64,000 nucleotides of DNA from the NCBI GenBank assembly GCA_009761415.1, contig QUOL01000001.1, positions 1,612,001-1,676,000 of the forward strand, given 5' to 3'. Positions 12,516-24,200 of the stretch are shown piece by piece. The translations under genes were made by a program, and so were the position numbers. The first letter of the stretch is position 1; every line of letters begins with the position of its first letter. Source of the DNA: Sarcomyxa edulis. Lineage: Eukaryota; Basidiomycota; Agaricomycetes; Agaricales; Mycenaceae. The notes below the pieces were generated by a model, which was not told the origin of the DNA, did no database searches, and saw only the letters and a program-made list of their open reading frames with translations.

Positions 12516-15047
12516 CTAACTATCAGGTTCCATTCTCGCTGAGTGGCTACCGAACTGCATAGCTCTCTTTTTCCTTTCACTAGCTTCCTTTAATCCAAGT
12601 TTCCGTGCCGCCAGCCTCAATAATAACTTGTCTCCAAGTCCCACATCTAATCTCGGATCCATTTTGATATGTACTGGTAATTTGGCGAGAAAAGAAACGA
12701 CGTCCAGTGAAAGGAATGGATGTCGCGCTTCTTTACCGTGCGATGAGATGACTCGGTCATCTCGACCAAGGTTTCGTGTCGGTAATCGATCGATTTCTAA
12801 CTGCAGCTGTTGTTTTCTTCTTGTCAATGACTTTCGACAGTAGAATGTAGTAGCTTTGAATCACCTCATCGATGACTGCTGACCATCCGTTCGAACTGTA
12901 AGCTGTCCGATGTCTTCCATACCCGCCTAGAAGTTCGTCGGACCCTAAGCCATTCAGAAGAACCCTGGCTGGGCTCGTGTATGGTTCTGGTTCGGAATCT
13001 GGCGTACTCCGCGTCTGACCGATTCCTCGGGAAGCAAAATACAATGCAAGTCCGAGACTCTACAATGAGTTTTTAATTATCCGACGGTTATCAGCACAGA
13101 CGACGTCGCTCACTTGGTCCATGACTGTTTCCGCAGGAAGCATGAGCGCTTCAACGATAGGACGCGCAGATGAACATTCCTGGAACGAAAATCAGCACGA
13201 ACCCGGTCCTGAAAGCACGGCAGAACCTACCTCGTAAGGAACGTTTACCTCAACCTTGAAGTTCACCGTAAGGAAGATGATGAGCTAGAGCAGGAGAAGC
13301 CACTTACAAAATTCCACCGGCGTCCCGGACACAGAAGTTTAAGTTCTTCTAGCTCCTGTAGACCACTGACCCTATCAGGGACCATATAAGATGGTCGGAC
13401 CGTAGGCCCAAATGTATCGGTCTTTTGTTTGCGTGCCCGTTTTTGCTGCTTGGATAATTGACTTTCGGCTGCACTCTGAATTTTTCGTGGATTTTCAAAC
13501 GCCACGTTCAGCAGGTCAATTGGTTCATCGAGGGGAATATGTCTAGTGAATAGTGATTGAGACCAACGAAAGATGCGAAAGCTCTGAATGATCATACTTA
13601 TGGGCCAACAAGGTCAGCACCGTGCTGTCTATGCCACCGCTGAATAAAACGGCTACCCTTGCTTGCCCTTTCACAACGCTGTCACGAAAGTAAACGAGAG
13701 ATGAACAGACAAATTTTAGGAAAAGTAGGCTCACGATACACGTGGGATGTTTTGCACACGGAGCATAACACTTCTTTCCAAGTGCATGATCAGGTCATCC
13801 ACAGCCTGGGTATAAGTATCGGGTATAACATCCAGTGATCGAACCTGAGATGGGAGATCAGGCGGTATGGATGTGTTGACTTTGCATGGCTCGGCCTATA
13901 GGATGTTAACAGGGCTTAGACTCAGGAAAGTAAAAACCACAGACATAAGGCAATTCCAGCTTGTCTCGAGTTCGGGGCAGAGCCGTTAAACAAGCATGAA
14001 ATTCAGTTGCCATCTATTCTTCAGTCAGATTTCGAGGAAGGAGACCAATTTTAGGAGGATCAAGACACACATGTGTTGCATTGCGAAGACGGCGTAGATC
14101 TAGGCAATATATGCTGTGAGTTGGAACTTCCGTGAACTCATACCGAGTGTCGGAGCCTGCTGAAACAGAAGCCAACAGGAAGTGAGGATTTTCATGTGTG
14201 GGTTCGTGGATCAATAAAGATCGTCGGCCAAGAGGGTCTCTAGCAAAGAAGAGTTGCTGGGAGACCGTCTGTGGAAAGGGTTAAGTTAGTAAAGACTCAA
14301 GACATCCGGCAGTAGAGATAGAGCTCACCTTGTGATATACGAATGCATAGCTTCAATGGAAAAAGATTGAGCTGCATCCCTCTGATCCATGTGAAATGAA
14401 TGGCTTACGGCCCTTCGATCTCGCCCAAAAGATCAGTCAGTTCTTCCGTAGTCTGGGTATCGGAAATCGCATTGAACAGCTTTACTCCATCATTCTCATG
14501 TGCGAGTACCTGATTGGATCATTAGTTACGACTATGCTCCCAATGAAATTATAACGCGACTTGCTTCCATGCCCGAAAATATCTTCGAGATTCAACGTGG
14601 TAAATGCCATATTCCTCATGAGATATGACGTTGGACTGACTTCACCGTTGAAACAGAACATATTTCCGTCCCGCTCATGAGGCTGAACAATGGGAGTATC
14701 GCCTCTAAGTCGTAGCTCGGACGCGAAAAACTCCAAAGCCAGACCTGACTTGTATGTATCATCTAGACCGTCCGGTCGACGATCAACGTCATTGCTTTCG
14801 ACTTCCACTCGATCCAGAAAAGTCTTTGTCACTTTCTGAGCGTCTGGTCCTATATTATTTGCAACGGAGACCCATCTCATATTCAAAATCGGAAACATAT
14901 GTTGTAAACAATTTTGTTCGACGAACCACGAGCAGAGTTCGCGAGTTGCAGTCTGTGAGGTAGATCAGACGTGTTTGAATTAGATCCAGAGCCATCTTCG
15001 GAGGGTTTGCCGTCAATGCATCGGGCACAGAAGAAGATCCCGCACAT
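12516..15047 (-). CDS. Asparagine-synthetase-domain protein, ASNSD1/YML096W-like
   Basis: Member of the glutamine-hydrolysing asparagine-synthetase fold family, of the ASNSD1 branch whose reaction is not established. I chose the start so the protein begins MCGIFFC (15047): class II amidotransferases need Cys at position 2, and two upstream in-frame ATGs would bury it. The glutaminase part includes FNGEVSPTSY and YAFVYHK. The synthetase part has the PP-loop SGGIDSTVLTLLAHK, then DEPIDLLNVAFENP, DRVSGLQELEEL, LLNGLGSDELLGGYGRH and, near the end, ARHPFLSLDVVSFLAKLP and the Lys of GDKLLLRLAARKLGL. Many small introns, five or more, break the gene. It ends at TAG 12516-12518. Divergence from true Asn synthetases and order of blocks point to ASNSD1 rather than Asn1/2. 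Confidence 0.88.
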
Positions 15048-15443
15048 ACAGATAACGAAATAGTAAAAGTTGAGAATCAGGATGATCGACGGTGCTCCGA
15101 GTCGGAACTCGGAGATGAGTAACGCTGCAGACAAACAAGTGCAAGTTCAACATAATCATCTCTAATGACACATCGACGCTTGGCGCATTTCGTCGTTTAC
15201 GCCCGCAAGCTCCGAAAGTCTGATGTCCTGTTACCGGTTACCACTGAAGCCATCGATATGTGAAGCAGAGAAAACATTCATTTATTTCGCATTCCAAACA
15301 CCGTACACTTTTTCATTTCATATCTAGTACACCGACAGCGAAACGGGATGAGCAGCTTCAGCAGAGAAATCTAAAAGGAAGAGAAACTAAATGGCAGAAC
15401 ATCCCGATAGTACCTGTACAAGCTGCGGAAGAGTATTGGTTCC
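15048..15443. other. Intergenic region, 5' of ASNSD1-like gene and 3' of gnd1
   Basis: No convincing ORF or RNA gene. It holds the promoter of the ASNSD1-like gene and the 3' end of the 6-phosphogluconate dehydrogenase transcript. Confidence 0.55.
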
Positions 15444-17488
15444 TTAAGCAAGGTATGTGCTGGCAGAGACATTGCCTCCACGGCCAGTCCAGTTGACGTC
15501 TGTTCAAAATCTAGATCAGCATATGATGAGAAAGAATGTAGACGGAAACACTAACGAATATCTTCGCCAGTCTTGAATTTAGCGTTCTCCTTTCCGGGAA
15601 GAACGCGGAAGGTGTGGGCACCGAAGTAATCACGCTGTACAATTTATCGGTCAGTGAGGAACTACGAGGAGACCATATGGGTGAGAACGAACCTGAGCCT
15701 GGAGCAGGTTGGCGGGAACAATTTCACTCCTGTAACCATCGAAGAAGGCAAGAGCGGTGCTGAAAGCTGGGGTGGGGATACCCCAGAGGACGGCCTGAGC
15801 GATGACGCGCCTCCATCCGGGCTGAGCCTTGTGGACGGCTGGAAAAACATGCTTTTAGGGAATGATGCTCTAAGCACAAAGAGATTAACAACACTGACCT
15901 TTGTTGAAGAAGTCATCGAACAAAAGGGACTCCAATTTGGCGTTTTTGTTGTACGCAGCCGTGATGTCACTCAGGAAAACACTCTGAAAGGATGCATAAG
16001 CTAACGAGGTGAAAGAGATTGGGAATGTATCCTAACCTTGATGATGCATCCACCGCGCCACATGCTGGCAATTCCAGCGTAGTTCAAGTTCCAGGAAAGC
16101 TATGTGTTGAAGGGAGTTAGCGCTATGGAAATTGCGTTGCGAAGATGATAGATGCTGACCTCCTTAGCGGTCTCGCGCATGAGCATGAATCCCTGGGTGT
16201 ATGAAATGATCTTGGAGGCGTAGAGAGCCTGTTCGAGATCATCGATGAAGAGCTGCTTGTCGCCACGGAATGGCTCCTTCTGGGGACCAACGATAGCCTT
16301 GCTTGCTCGGACACGCTCCTCCTTGATGGCAGACAAGCAACGAGCAAACACAGCTTCTCCAATGAGGGTGACTAAAAACAAACACATCAGCGATTGAAAA
16401 CCGGATAACGGCGATCGCCAATACTAACCGGCAGTTCCAGCATCGAGGGCAGCAATGGCAGTCCATTTTCCGGTACCCTTTTGTCCGGCCTTGTCGAGAA
16501 TCTTGGTGACAACGGGTTCACCATCATCATCCTTGAACTTGAGGATGTTGGCGGTGATCTCGATCAAGAAGGAGTCGAGGACACCCTTGTTCCATGTCAA
16601 GAAAATGTCGGCGATCTCATTTTCGCTGAGACCGAGGCCACGCTTGAGGATATCATAGGCTTCAGCAATCAGTTGCATGTCACCGTACTCAATACCTGAT
16701 ATTTATATATGAGCATCACATATAGAGGAATGACCGTCATGAAATTTACCGTTGTGGACCATCTTGACGTAGTGACCGGAACCAGTCTCGCCAACCCAGT
16801 CGCAGCAGGGCTCACCATATGCCTGAGCAGCGGTCTTCTGGAATATCTCCTTGATCTCGGGCCAAGCAGCGGTAGATCCACCGGGCATCAGAGATGGACC
16901 GTAACGGGCACCTTCCTCACCACCGGATACACCGGAACCAACAAAGAGGAAGCCTTTGGACTCGAGCTCCTTGGTGCGACGGATGGAATCGGGGTAGTGA
17001 GAGTTACCACCATCGATGACGATGTCACCCTTCTCAAGATGGGGCTCGAGCTGTGCGATGAAGTCGTCGACTGCGGAACCTGCCTTTACGAGGAGGATAA
17101 TTTTGCGAGGAGTCTTGAGCTTGGAGCACAGCTCTTCGATGGAGTGGGCGCCTTGGACGTTGGTACCTTTGGAAAAATGAAATGAGTTTTCGGATTAGAT
17201 GGATAAGATCTCGGCAAGATCGGACATACCTTTGGCTTCATTTGCAAGGAAAGCATCGACCTTGCTGGTTGTTCGGTTGTAAGCTACAACGTTGAAACCT
17301 TTATCGTTCATGTTGAGGATCAAATTTTGACCCTATGGAGGAAGACATTGAGACGACGAACGAACGACGACGAGATCGCGATGAGACTTACCATGACGGC
17401 CAAGCCAATCAATCCGATGTCACCACTGTCGAAGGTTCATTGTTAATCTAAGTTAGCTATGTGAAGATCAGAGTACGTACGTAGCCAT
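15444..17488 (-). CDS. gnd1: 6-phosphogluconate dehydrogenase, decarboxylating
   Basis: Oxidative pentose-phosphate pathway enzyme converting 6-phosphogluconate to ribulose-5-phosphate, CO2 and NADPH in the cytosol. A tiny first exon encodes MAT (17488), then an intron, then [20 protein letters not shown] with the dinucleotide-binding GLAVMG. Catalytic motifs include [44 protein letters not shown], the Lys in [18 protein letters not shown], the linker [15 protein letters not shown], and near the C-terminus [12 protein letters not shown] and [10 protein letters not shown]. It ends STYLA before TAA 15444-15446. Introns near 16690-16750 and 16370-16425 interrupt the HNG and DAGTAV regions. Length matches the approximately 490-residue eukaryotic enzyme. 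It shares a 535 bp divergent promoter with the Osh-type gene. Confidence 0.97.
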
Positions 17489-18023
17489 TGTGAATGAAAA
17501 GTGAGGATGAGGAGGAGGGGATGTGGTGGATGGTAATAAAGAGGAGTTATAAAGATTTGTGATGACTGGTGATGAGGAGATTGCTAACCCACAAGGGTCC
17601 ACGCTTTGCCGGGTCATGCCCGCTCTCGTGGGATTACGGTTATCTCCTCATCGATTCACCCCGAAATACGACCTGGTTGCTACTGCTTTTCCGGACTCTT
17701 TAGTAGTAGCTTATTCGTACAAGAATTTCATGATTTTCGTTTTTGACTTTGTGCAGAAGCAGCGCAAAAGCCAAGCAAAATCACCCAGTCGAGACCGATG
17801 CTTCTCTCAGGAGGTAGCGTCAAACTTGGGCGTTAGACCACGACATCCCCATATTTATCGCTTAAGCTGTCTACTTCCTCTCTCCTACAGTACTTCCGCT
17901 CCATCATAATCATTCGTTAATCAACGCTCAGCAGTGCACAGGCGCGTCTCTGTCCAAGTGCCAAATCGACCCTTGTCAATCCTTCAATATCAGCCTCCCT
18001 CCTTTCTCTTGGTATATACCCAA
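17489..18023. promoter_or_regulatory. Divergent intergenic region of gnd1 and the Osh-type gene
   Basis: 535 bp between two start codons. It contains pyrimidine-rich stretches near 17870-18010 that resemble fungal 5' UTR/initiator sequence for the plus-strand gene. Plus-strand ORFs 17559-17909 and 17934-18230 overlap this region but only the part from ATG 18024 fits the PH-domain protein. Confidence 0.5.
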
Positions 18024-20796
18024 ATGAGTCCCGCAAGAGCCCCAACCCATACCGCTGTTGGTGCATCGGTGGCTTTTGGCCTTCCTTCTAGTGTCCCTGC
18101 AACTTCCAATCTAGTTACGACGAGTAACGCGAGTCTCGGTATCGCATATGAGGGATGGGTACTGAAGAAACGAAGGAAGAAAATGCAAGGCATGTTCGCG
18201 ACTATATACAATCAACGCGTCTCTGACTAGAATCCATAGGGTTTGCACGTCGATATTTCACCCTCTATCAAACCGGACTGCTATCTTATTCATTCGAGCC
18301 TGGTCAAGCTACTCGCGATCAGATTAATCTGCATCACGCTGCTATCTCTACAGCACCTGGTCGTAAAGACATACATATCGACTCCAACACTGCGACATTC
18401 CATATCAAATGTCTGGGTACCGATGACTTCAACAACTGGATGGCAGCCTTCAGGTTACATTGATCTACTTTCGTCGTTAGCTTCAAATCTGAATTTGATA
18501 TACAGAAAGTTCATAGCTGCTGGAGCTGACACTCGAAGATCAGCAAGTGTCAGATTGACACCTCGAATTGGGAGCGTCAACTTGAATAGATCAGGGGCTG
18601 TCTTGGAGGAGATGGGTCTAGTATGTGACTTCACGCAATGGAGCCAACGTGGTACTGATTACACATTCCAGACATTGTTGGAACTGGAAGACGCTATTCA
18701 AGCACTTCAGCAGCAAGATGCCGCTCCAAAGAAGGCTCGCAGTATCAAAGGCAAACCGGAGAAGGAAAAACACAAGGACCATCCGATGTTTGGCCTGTTC
18801 AAGAGATGTTTGTGGCGTTGTTCCTCTATGTCAACGCGTTCTTATTCTTCGTTAGCGTCGCAACAGTCACCCATGCACGACATGCAACTGGATAATAGCC
18901 AGGCTGAAAGCAGCCACTCCAGTTTTTCTGATCAAGTCCAAGTCCCGGTGACGCCACTACAACATCTTCAAGCTATAGCCGACACACTCAGAAGACAGCA
19001 TATGATATTGTCCAAGTCAATCCAGACACTTTCATTCATAGATATCGGCCAAACGATCCAGCAATCTCCACTTCCACGCACAGCAGAAGAAGAGGAAGAG
19101 GTCCACTCTTCTTCACCGTCTCGTTTCTCTACTCCACGTGCGTCTGGGCGCGCGTCTGTTGCAACGACGCGGAGCGATAGTGTTAACGAATGGTACGATG
19201 CTGAGGACATGGATGACGGAGCGCAAGAGTTCGTTCTAGACGTGATGACTCCAGAAGGCACCGAGCGACCTAGTAGGATGACCAGCAACGCCAGTACTAG
19301 CAGTCACTCCAGCGCCGACACCGACTCGGAGACGGAGACGGAACAGGAAGCTCCTACATTGCTTGCGAGCGATAATGTACAGACCGACTCGGACCATAAA
19401 GGGCAAATTGTGAGGAGGACTCAATTACCAGCACCTCCTTCGGGTGACGAAGGTAGTCTGTTCACAATTCTCAAGAAGAATGTCGGCAAGGTGAATGTCG
19501 TTATCGTCTTTGCGAGAAAGTTGCTCCTAATACTCGATATCCCAGGATCTCTCTCTCATAGCGTTACCGGTGACTTTCAATGAGCCTTTGACTATGTTAC
19601 AGAGAGCTGCAGAGGAATTGGAATATTACGAACTCCTCACCCAAGCCGCAGCGGAAGAAAACCCAGTGGATCGTCTATGCTACATCGCAGCTTTTGCAGT
19701 ATCGAGTTATGCGCATACACGCTTCAGGTCAGGCAGAAAAGGATTGTGAGTACCTACTTCCTACCGGCTATTTCGAAATTTAGCCCACCGCATGCCTTGT
19801 ATAGTAATCCCATGCTTGCTGAGACCTTCGAGGATGTGCGGATGAAGTTCATTGCGGAGAAAGTTCGCCATCACCCCCTCGTCATGGCTTACCACGCCGA
19901 GGGACCCGGATGGGAATTGTACGCGACTTCCGCTGGCAGGACGAAGTTCTGGGGTATGTTAACAAGTTCCATTCCCGAAGAATTACCGTGGCTCATCCTT
20001 ACCTTTCTAGGCAAGAGTCTTGAAGTTATCCCGCTTGGTACCACGCATCTGAAGATAGGGAATGATCATTTCGAATGGTGAGAGTCAATCCCTACACATG
20101 GTCGAAATTTGTATGTGAATATTCTCTCGATATCCAGGAACAAGCCTTCCTCCTTTATCAGAAATCTCATGGTTGGGACAAAGTACCTGGAACATAGCGG
20201 TAAAATGACCATTGAAAATGTCACCAATAATTCCCGGTGTGTCCTCGATTTCAAGCAAAATGGATATTGGGGGCCTGCGAATCTGGTTTCCGGTACAGTA
20301 TATTCTTCATCCGGAGAGGCGGTCTCGCAATTGGAGGGCAAATGGGATGATCAAATCGCACAAACACAGGATGATTCACATTTCCGTATCTTGTGGCGAT
20401 TGACGCCGTTCCCGAAGAATGCCCACGAGTATTACGGATTTACATCGTTTGGCATCACGCTGAACGAGATAACGCCCGACTTGACTGGGAGGTTGCCACC
20501 CACTGATTCCCGCAACCGGCCCGACGTGAGGGCACTAGAGGAAGGTGATTTGGAGAGGGCGGAAGAGACGAAAACATTGGTGGAGGGTACGTCGCCTGTT
20601 TCGCTGATGAGTTTGAGTTTTTTGGTCATTCTGACCTTTGATAAATATAGATTTGCAAAGAGAGAGAAGACGGCAAAACGAAGAGAGACAACCAAGATGG
20701 TTCAAAGAAGTTGGGGAAGAGTGGATCTATACCGGAGGTTATTGGGAGGCAAGGGCTCGCGGCTGGAAAGCTACCCCCATTGAGCCTTTATGGTGA
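18024..20796 (+). CDS. Oxysterol-binding-related protein (Osh3-like) with PH domain and FFAT-like motif
   Basis: Lipid-transfer protein expected to exchange sterol and/or PI4P at membrane contact sites. Start MSPARAPTHTAVG. The PH domain begins GWVLKKRRKKMQG; a 50-nt intron with GC donor (18190-18239) joins to FARRYFTLYQTGLLSYSF and ends DFNNWMAAF. A predicted coiled coil follows (LQHLQAIADTLRRQHMIL). Near 19184-19205 is NEWYDAEDM, close to the FFAT core E-F/Y-F-D-A-x-E that binds ER VAP/Scs2. The ORD contains PLTMLQRAAEELEYYELL, MLAETFEDVRMKFIAEKVRHHP (here cut: AEKVRHHPLVMAYHAEG, with the two PI4P-binding His), FILRNLMVGTKYL-like FIRNLMVGTKYLEH and WRLTPFPKNAHEYYGFT. The last frame reads WFKEVGEEWIYTGGYWEARA and ends PIEPLW before TGA 20794-20796. 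The lid motif is degenerate compared with EQVSHHPP. Confidence 0.9.
18190..18239 (+). other. GC-AG intron in the PH domain of the Osh-type gene
   Basis: The coding sequence ...AAA ATG CAA G must join GG TTT GCA CGT to give KKMQGFARRYF, the normal PH-domain sequence. The only placement that keeps this frame uses donor GCATGT at 18190 and acceptor CATAG at 18239. The nearby GTTCGC alternative breaks the conserved reading. Confidence 0.75.
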
Positions 20797-21251
20797 CTGG
20801 GATACTGCATGGTGAACAACCTCATTAATACCACTACTCTTATACCGCAAATAATTGTCATTGCAGCTCACAATATAATGTCGAGACTTAGTGCGTCTAG
20901 TCACTCGTTTAGAAGGCCAAGGCAATGCGGACTTGTCGGTGCTACACCCTTCTTCGATACTATACGGTGGCGGTCGTTCTGGCAACTCTCGTCTTCGTTT
21001 GCTTCTTTTGCGCCACCTGACTATTGGTATTTTTTTCACCTTTCTAGTTTACTGACTGCTCGCTCGCTGTCACTGGGCGTTTTGACCGAACTGCTAGGTT
21101 CTAACCGCCGTTTCTCCGCACCTTCTCCGTTTCTGACTCTCCCGTTTCCTCGATCCTTTCGATTCGCGGCCGAGGTAACCTCTTTCTACAGGGCTGCCAT
21201 TCATATAAGACTGCTTTGGTTTTGGCATAGCCAACAAGCTGACCGATCGCA
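20797..21251. promoter_or_regulatory. Promoter region of the CBM1-GH3 gene
   Basis: 455 bp between the Osh-type stop and the GH3 start. A TATA-like TATAAG lies at 21204-21209, about 48 bp before the ATG. I see no convincing carbon-catabolite repressor (SYGGRG) cluster by eye. Overlapping ORFs at 20809-21255 and 20788-21039 show no family features. Confidence 0.5.
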
Positions 21252-24200
21252 ATGAAGGTTACACTGTGCGTCAACGCTCTTTTGGGCCTTGCTAGCTTTG
21301 TTTCTGCCCAGCAATCCATCTATGGACAATGTGGCGGAATCGGATGGTAGGTCGCGATCATTGGGAGGCTGCCCTTCAGACTCAGGATCAGCTTTACAGG
21401 ACAGGCGCGACAACCTGTGCCAGTGGTACGACTTGTCAGGTGTTGAATCCTTGCAAGTATCTGCTATGCTTGTCCTCTGCAATACACCATTGATTGACTC
21501 CATCAGATTATTCCCAATGTCTTCCTGGAAGTGCCTCCACGAGCACCAGCATATCGGCCTCCGCACCTATCTCTTCTGGGACGCCTACTTCATCCACAAG
21601 TGTAGCTCCCAGCACCACTGCCACAGGTAAGACTTCCATTCTAGGATCGCCCATACGTGCTGCTCAATCGAACTGCACGATACTATCAGCCACTCTTTCC
21701 CCTGAGTGGGCTGCGGCATACGTCAAAGTGCGTGATGATACACACTTCCTTCTGCGGTTCTAATTATGTATTCTGTATTCAGGCGAAAGCAGCTGTGTCC
21801 AAACTTTCTCTCACGGACAAGGTCAACTTGGCTACAGGTTTGTCCACGCACTAACCGTCACCCGTCTTTAATTAATCTCACATCTAGGTGTTGGCTGGCA
21901 AAATGGTATATCGTCCCGCGATTTTTTTCCTCGGTGACGGTCATTGAAGGATAATCGTTATTTACCAGGAAATTGTGTCGGAAATACCCTGCCTATTTCC
22001 TCGATCTCGTTCCCCGGACTTTGTTTAGAAGGTATGCCCTCTACCCGTCCTGAAGCTACTTTCATCTGAGCTGTGCAACAGATAGTCCTTTGGGCGTTAG
22101 GTCCATATTGCTTTCCGTATTTGTCGATTTTGCATTTACAAATTCTTGAGCAGATACGCGGACAACGCCTCTGCATTTCCTGCGTAAGGCTCGGACTTTA
22201 TGTTTCTTATATCGCCAAACTAATGAACTTTGATTCTCCAGAGCGATCACTGTAGGTGCGACGTTCAATCGTACTTTGATGACGGCAAGGGGAGTAGCTT
22301 TAGGTCAAGAATTCCGTGGGAAAGGAGTTCATGTGGCTCTAGGACCAATGATGTAGGTTGTCATTCTGCCTCTTGCACTGCTTTACTGTTAACGAGAACA
22401 AACTGCCAGGAATCTGATGCGTGCTCCGGCCGCTGGTCGAGCCTGGGAAGGGTATGTTCTTCTGTCTTGAGATTTCGACAAATTCTTGACCCGGTCGACA
22501 TAGCTTTGGCGGAGACCCTTTCTTGTCTGGCGAAGGTGCCTATAATACGATTATGGGAATCCAGTCTACAGGTGTTCAAGCGACGGCTAAAGTGAGTACT
22601 GGCCTCATTTACAAGATGGTTTAACAACCGATTTTTTGAAGCATTTTATCAACAACGAGCAAGAGCACTTCCGGACTTCGAGCTCTTCTAATGTTGATGA
22701 TAGGTGAGATTCCTTCCTTGTCATGCAATCAAGCCGAGACTGAAATTGAGATACTCGTAGGACGGTAGGGATCCGATCTGACAGTTTCGCTACTTAAACT
22801 AACTGGATTTGGTTATGCAGCAACATGAACTCTACGGTCATCCCGTATGTGATCAGATAGTAACACTCCAACGAGTACTAAACCCCAAGTGTAACAGTTC
22901 TTGCGCAGTGTGCAGGCTAACGTGGCGTCCGTCATGTGCAGTTACAGTCAGGAGTCTCGCTCTCCTCTGCTTGTCCGAAAAGCGCTAATTATGTGTATCA
23001 CGGACAGATCAAAGCGAGAACACCTTTTTTCCGCTGATTAGCACAAGTATCTGACGCCTCACCTAGTCAACGGCAGTTTTGCCTGCGAAAACGACAAAAT
23101 GCTCAACGGAATCCTGAAGGGAGAGTATGGTTTCCCGGGCTGTACGCGAATTACATCTATACCTCTTGTTCAAAATTACAAACTGACTTTACATATCGTA
23201 GATGTGATGTCAGGTATTTGTTTCGTCTCTTGGCTTGCTTTTATTCGTTGAACTGCTCGTAGACTGGCAAGCCACACATTCTACGCTCTCAGTCAATGCT
23301 GGTCTAGACATGACCATGCCGGGCGATGTTACCTTTGATTCCGGCACAACGTATGCGCATCTCCTGAGACTACATACATCTTGCGCCACTGATATTTTCT
23401 ATCAGCTACTTTGGGCCAAACCTTGTCGCAGCCGTACAATCTGGTAGCGTTGCCCAGTCCCGTATAGATGTGAGCTTGACTCGACTTGCCGTTTTCTTTA
23501 TCTTGAAAGCTTTTGCAGGATATGTAAATATTATCTCAATATCTTTGTCTTTCTTATGAGATCTCAAAATGATATCCAGGGCTACTCGTATTCTCGCAGC
23601 ATGGTCCGTCGTATATCGGGTTTTTCAAAAACGCCTGTCACACTGATTCTATCTATAGGTACCTTCTCGGCCAAGATTCTGGATATCCTGCTGTGAACTT
23701 TGATGCCTGGAATCTTAATGCACCAATAAACACCCATGTCAACGTTCAAGCCGATCACAAAAAGTCAGGCATTATTTTGTGCCTTCATGAGGATCGTGCC
23801 TCACACTTGTTTGATCTATCTATACAGCGTCATCCGAGAGATCGGTGCAGCAGGGACCGTTCTTCTCAAGAACGAAGGAAATGCTCTTCCTTTAAATGCT
23901 CCTAGAAGTATTGCTCTCGTTGGAAATGCTGCTGGTCCTTCTTCGTTAGGTCCTAACGGGTGAGCATTGTCATCTCGACATCTTGTCGATGTCTGACTTT
24001 TCACAGATACACTGATCGAGGTGGAGATGACGGTGTACTCGCTATGGGTGAGACTTGATTGTTTATCTCGACGTCATCAACTCATCAAGACACTCCTCGA
24101 TATAGGTTGGGGCAGTGGAACGGCAAATTTCCCATATCTAGTGACCGTCAGTGTCTTGTTTTGTTCTGCCTTTTCTTTCCTTGAATCGTGTCGGACCGAA

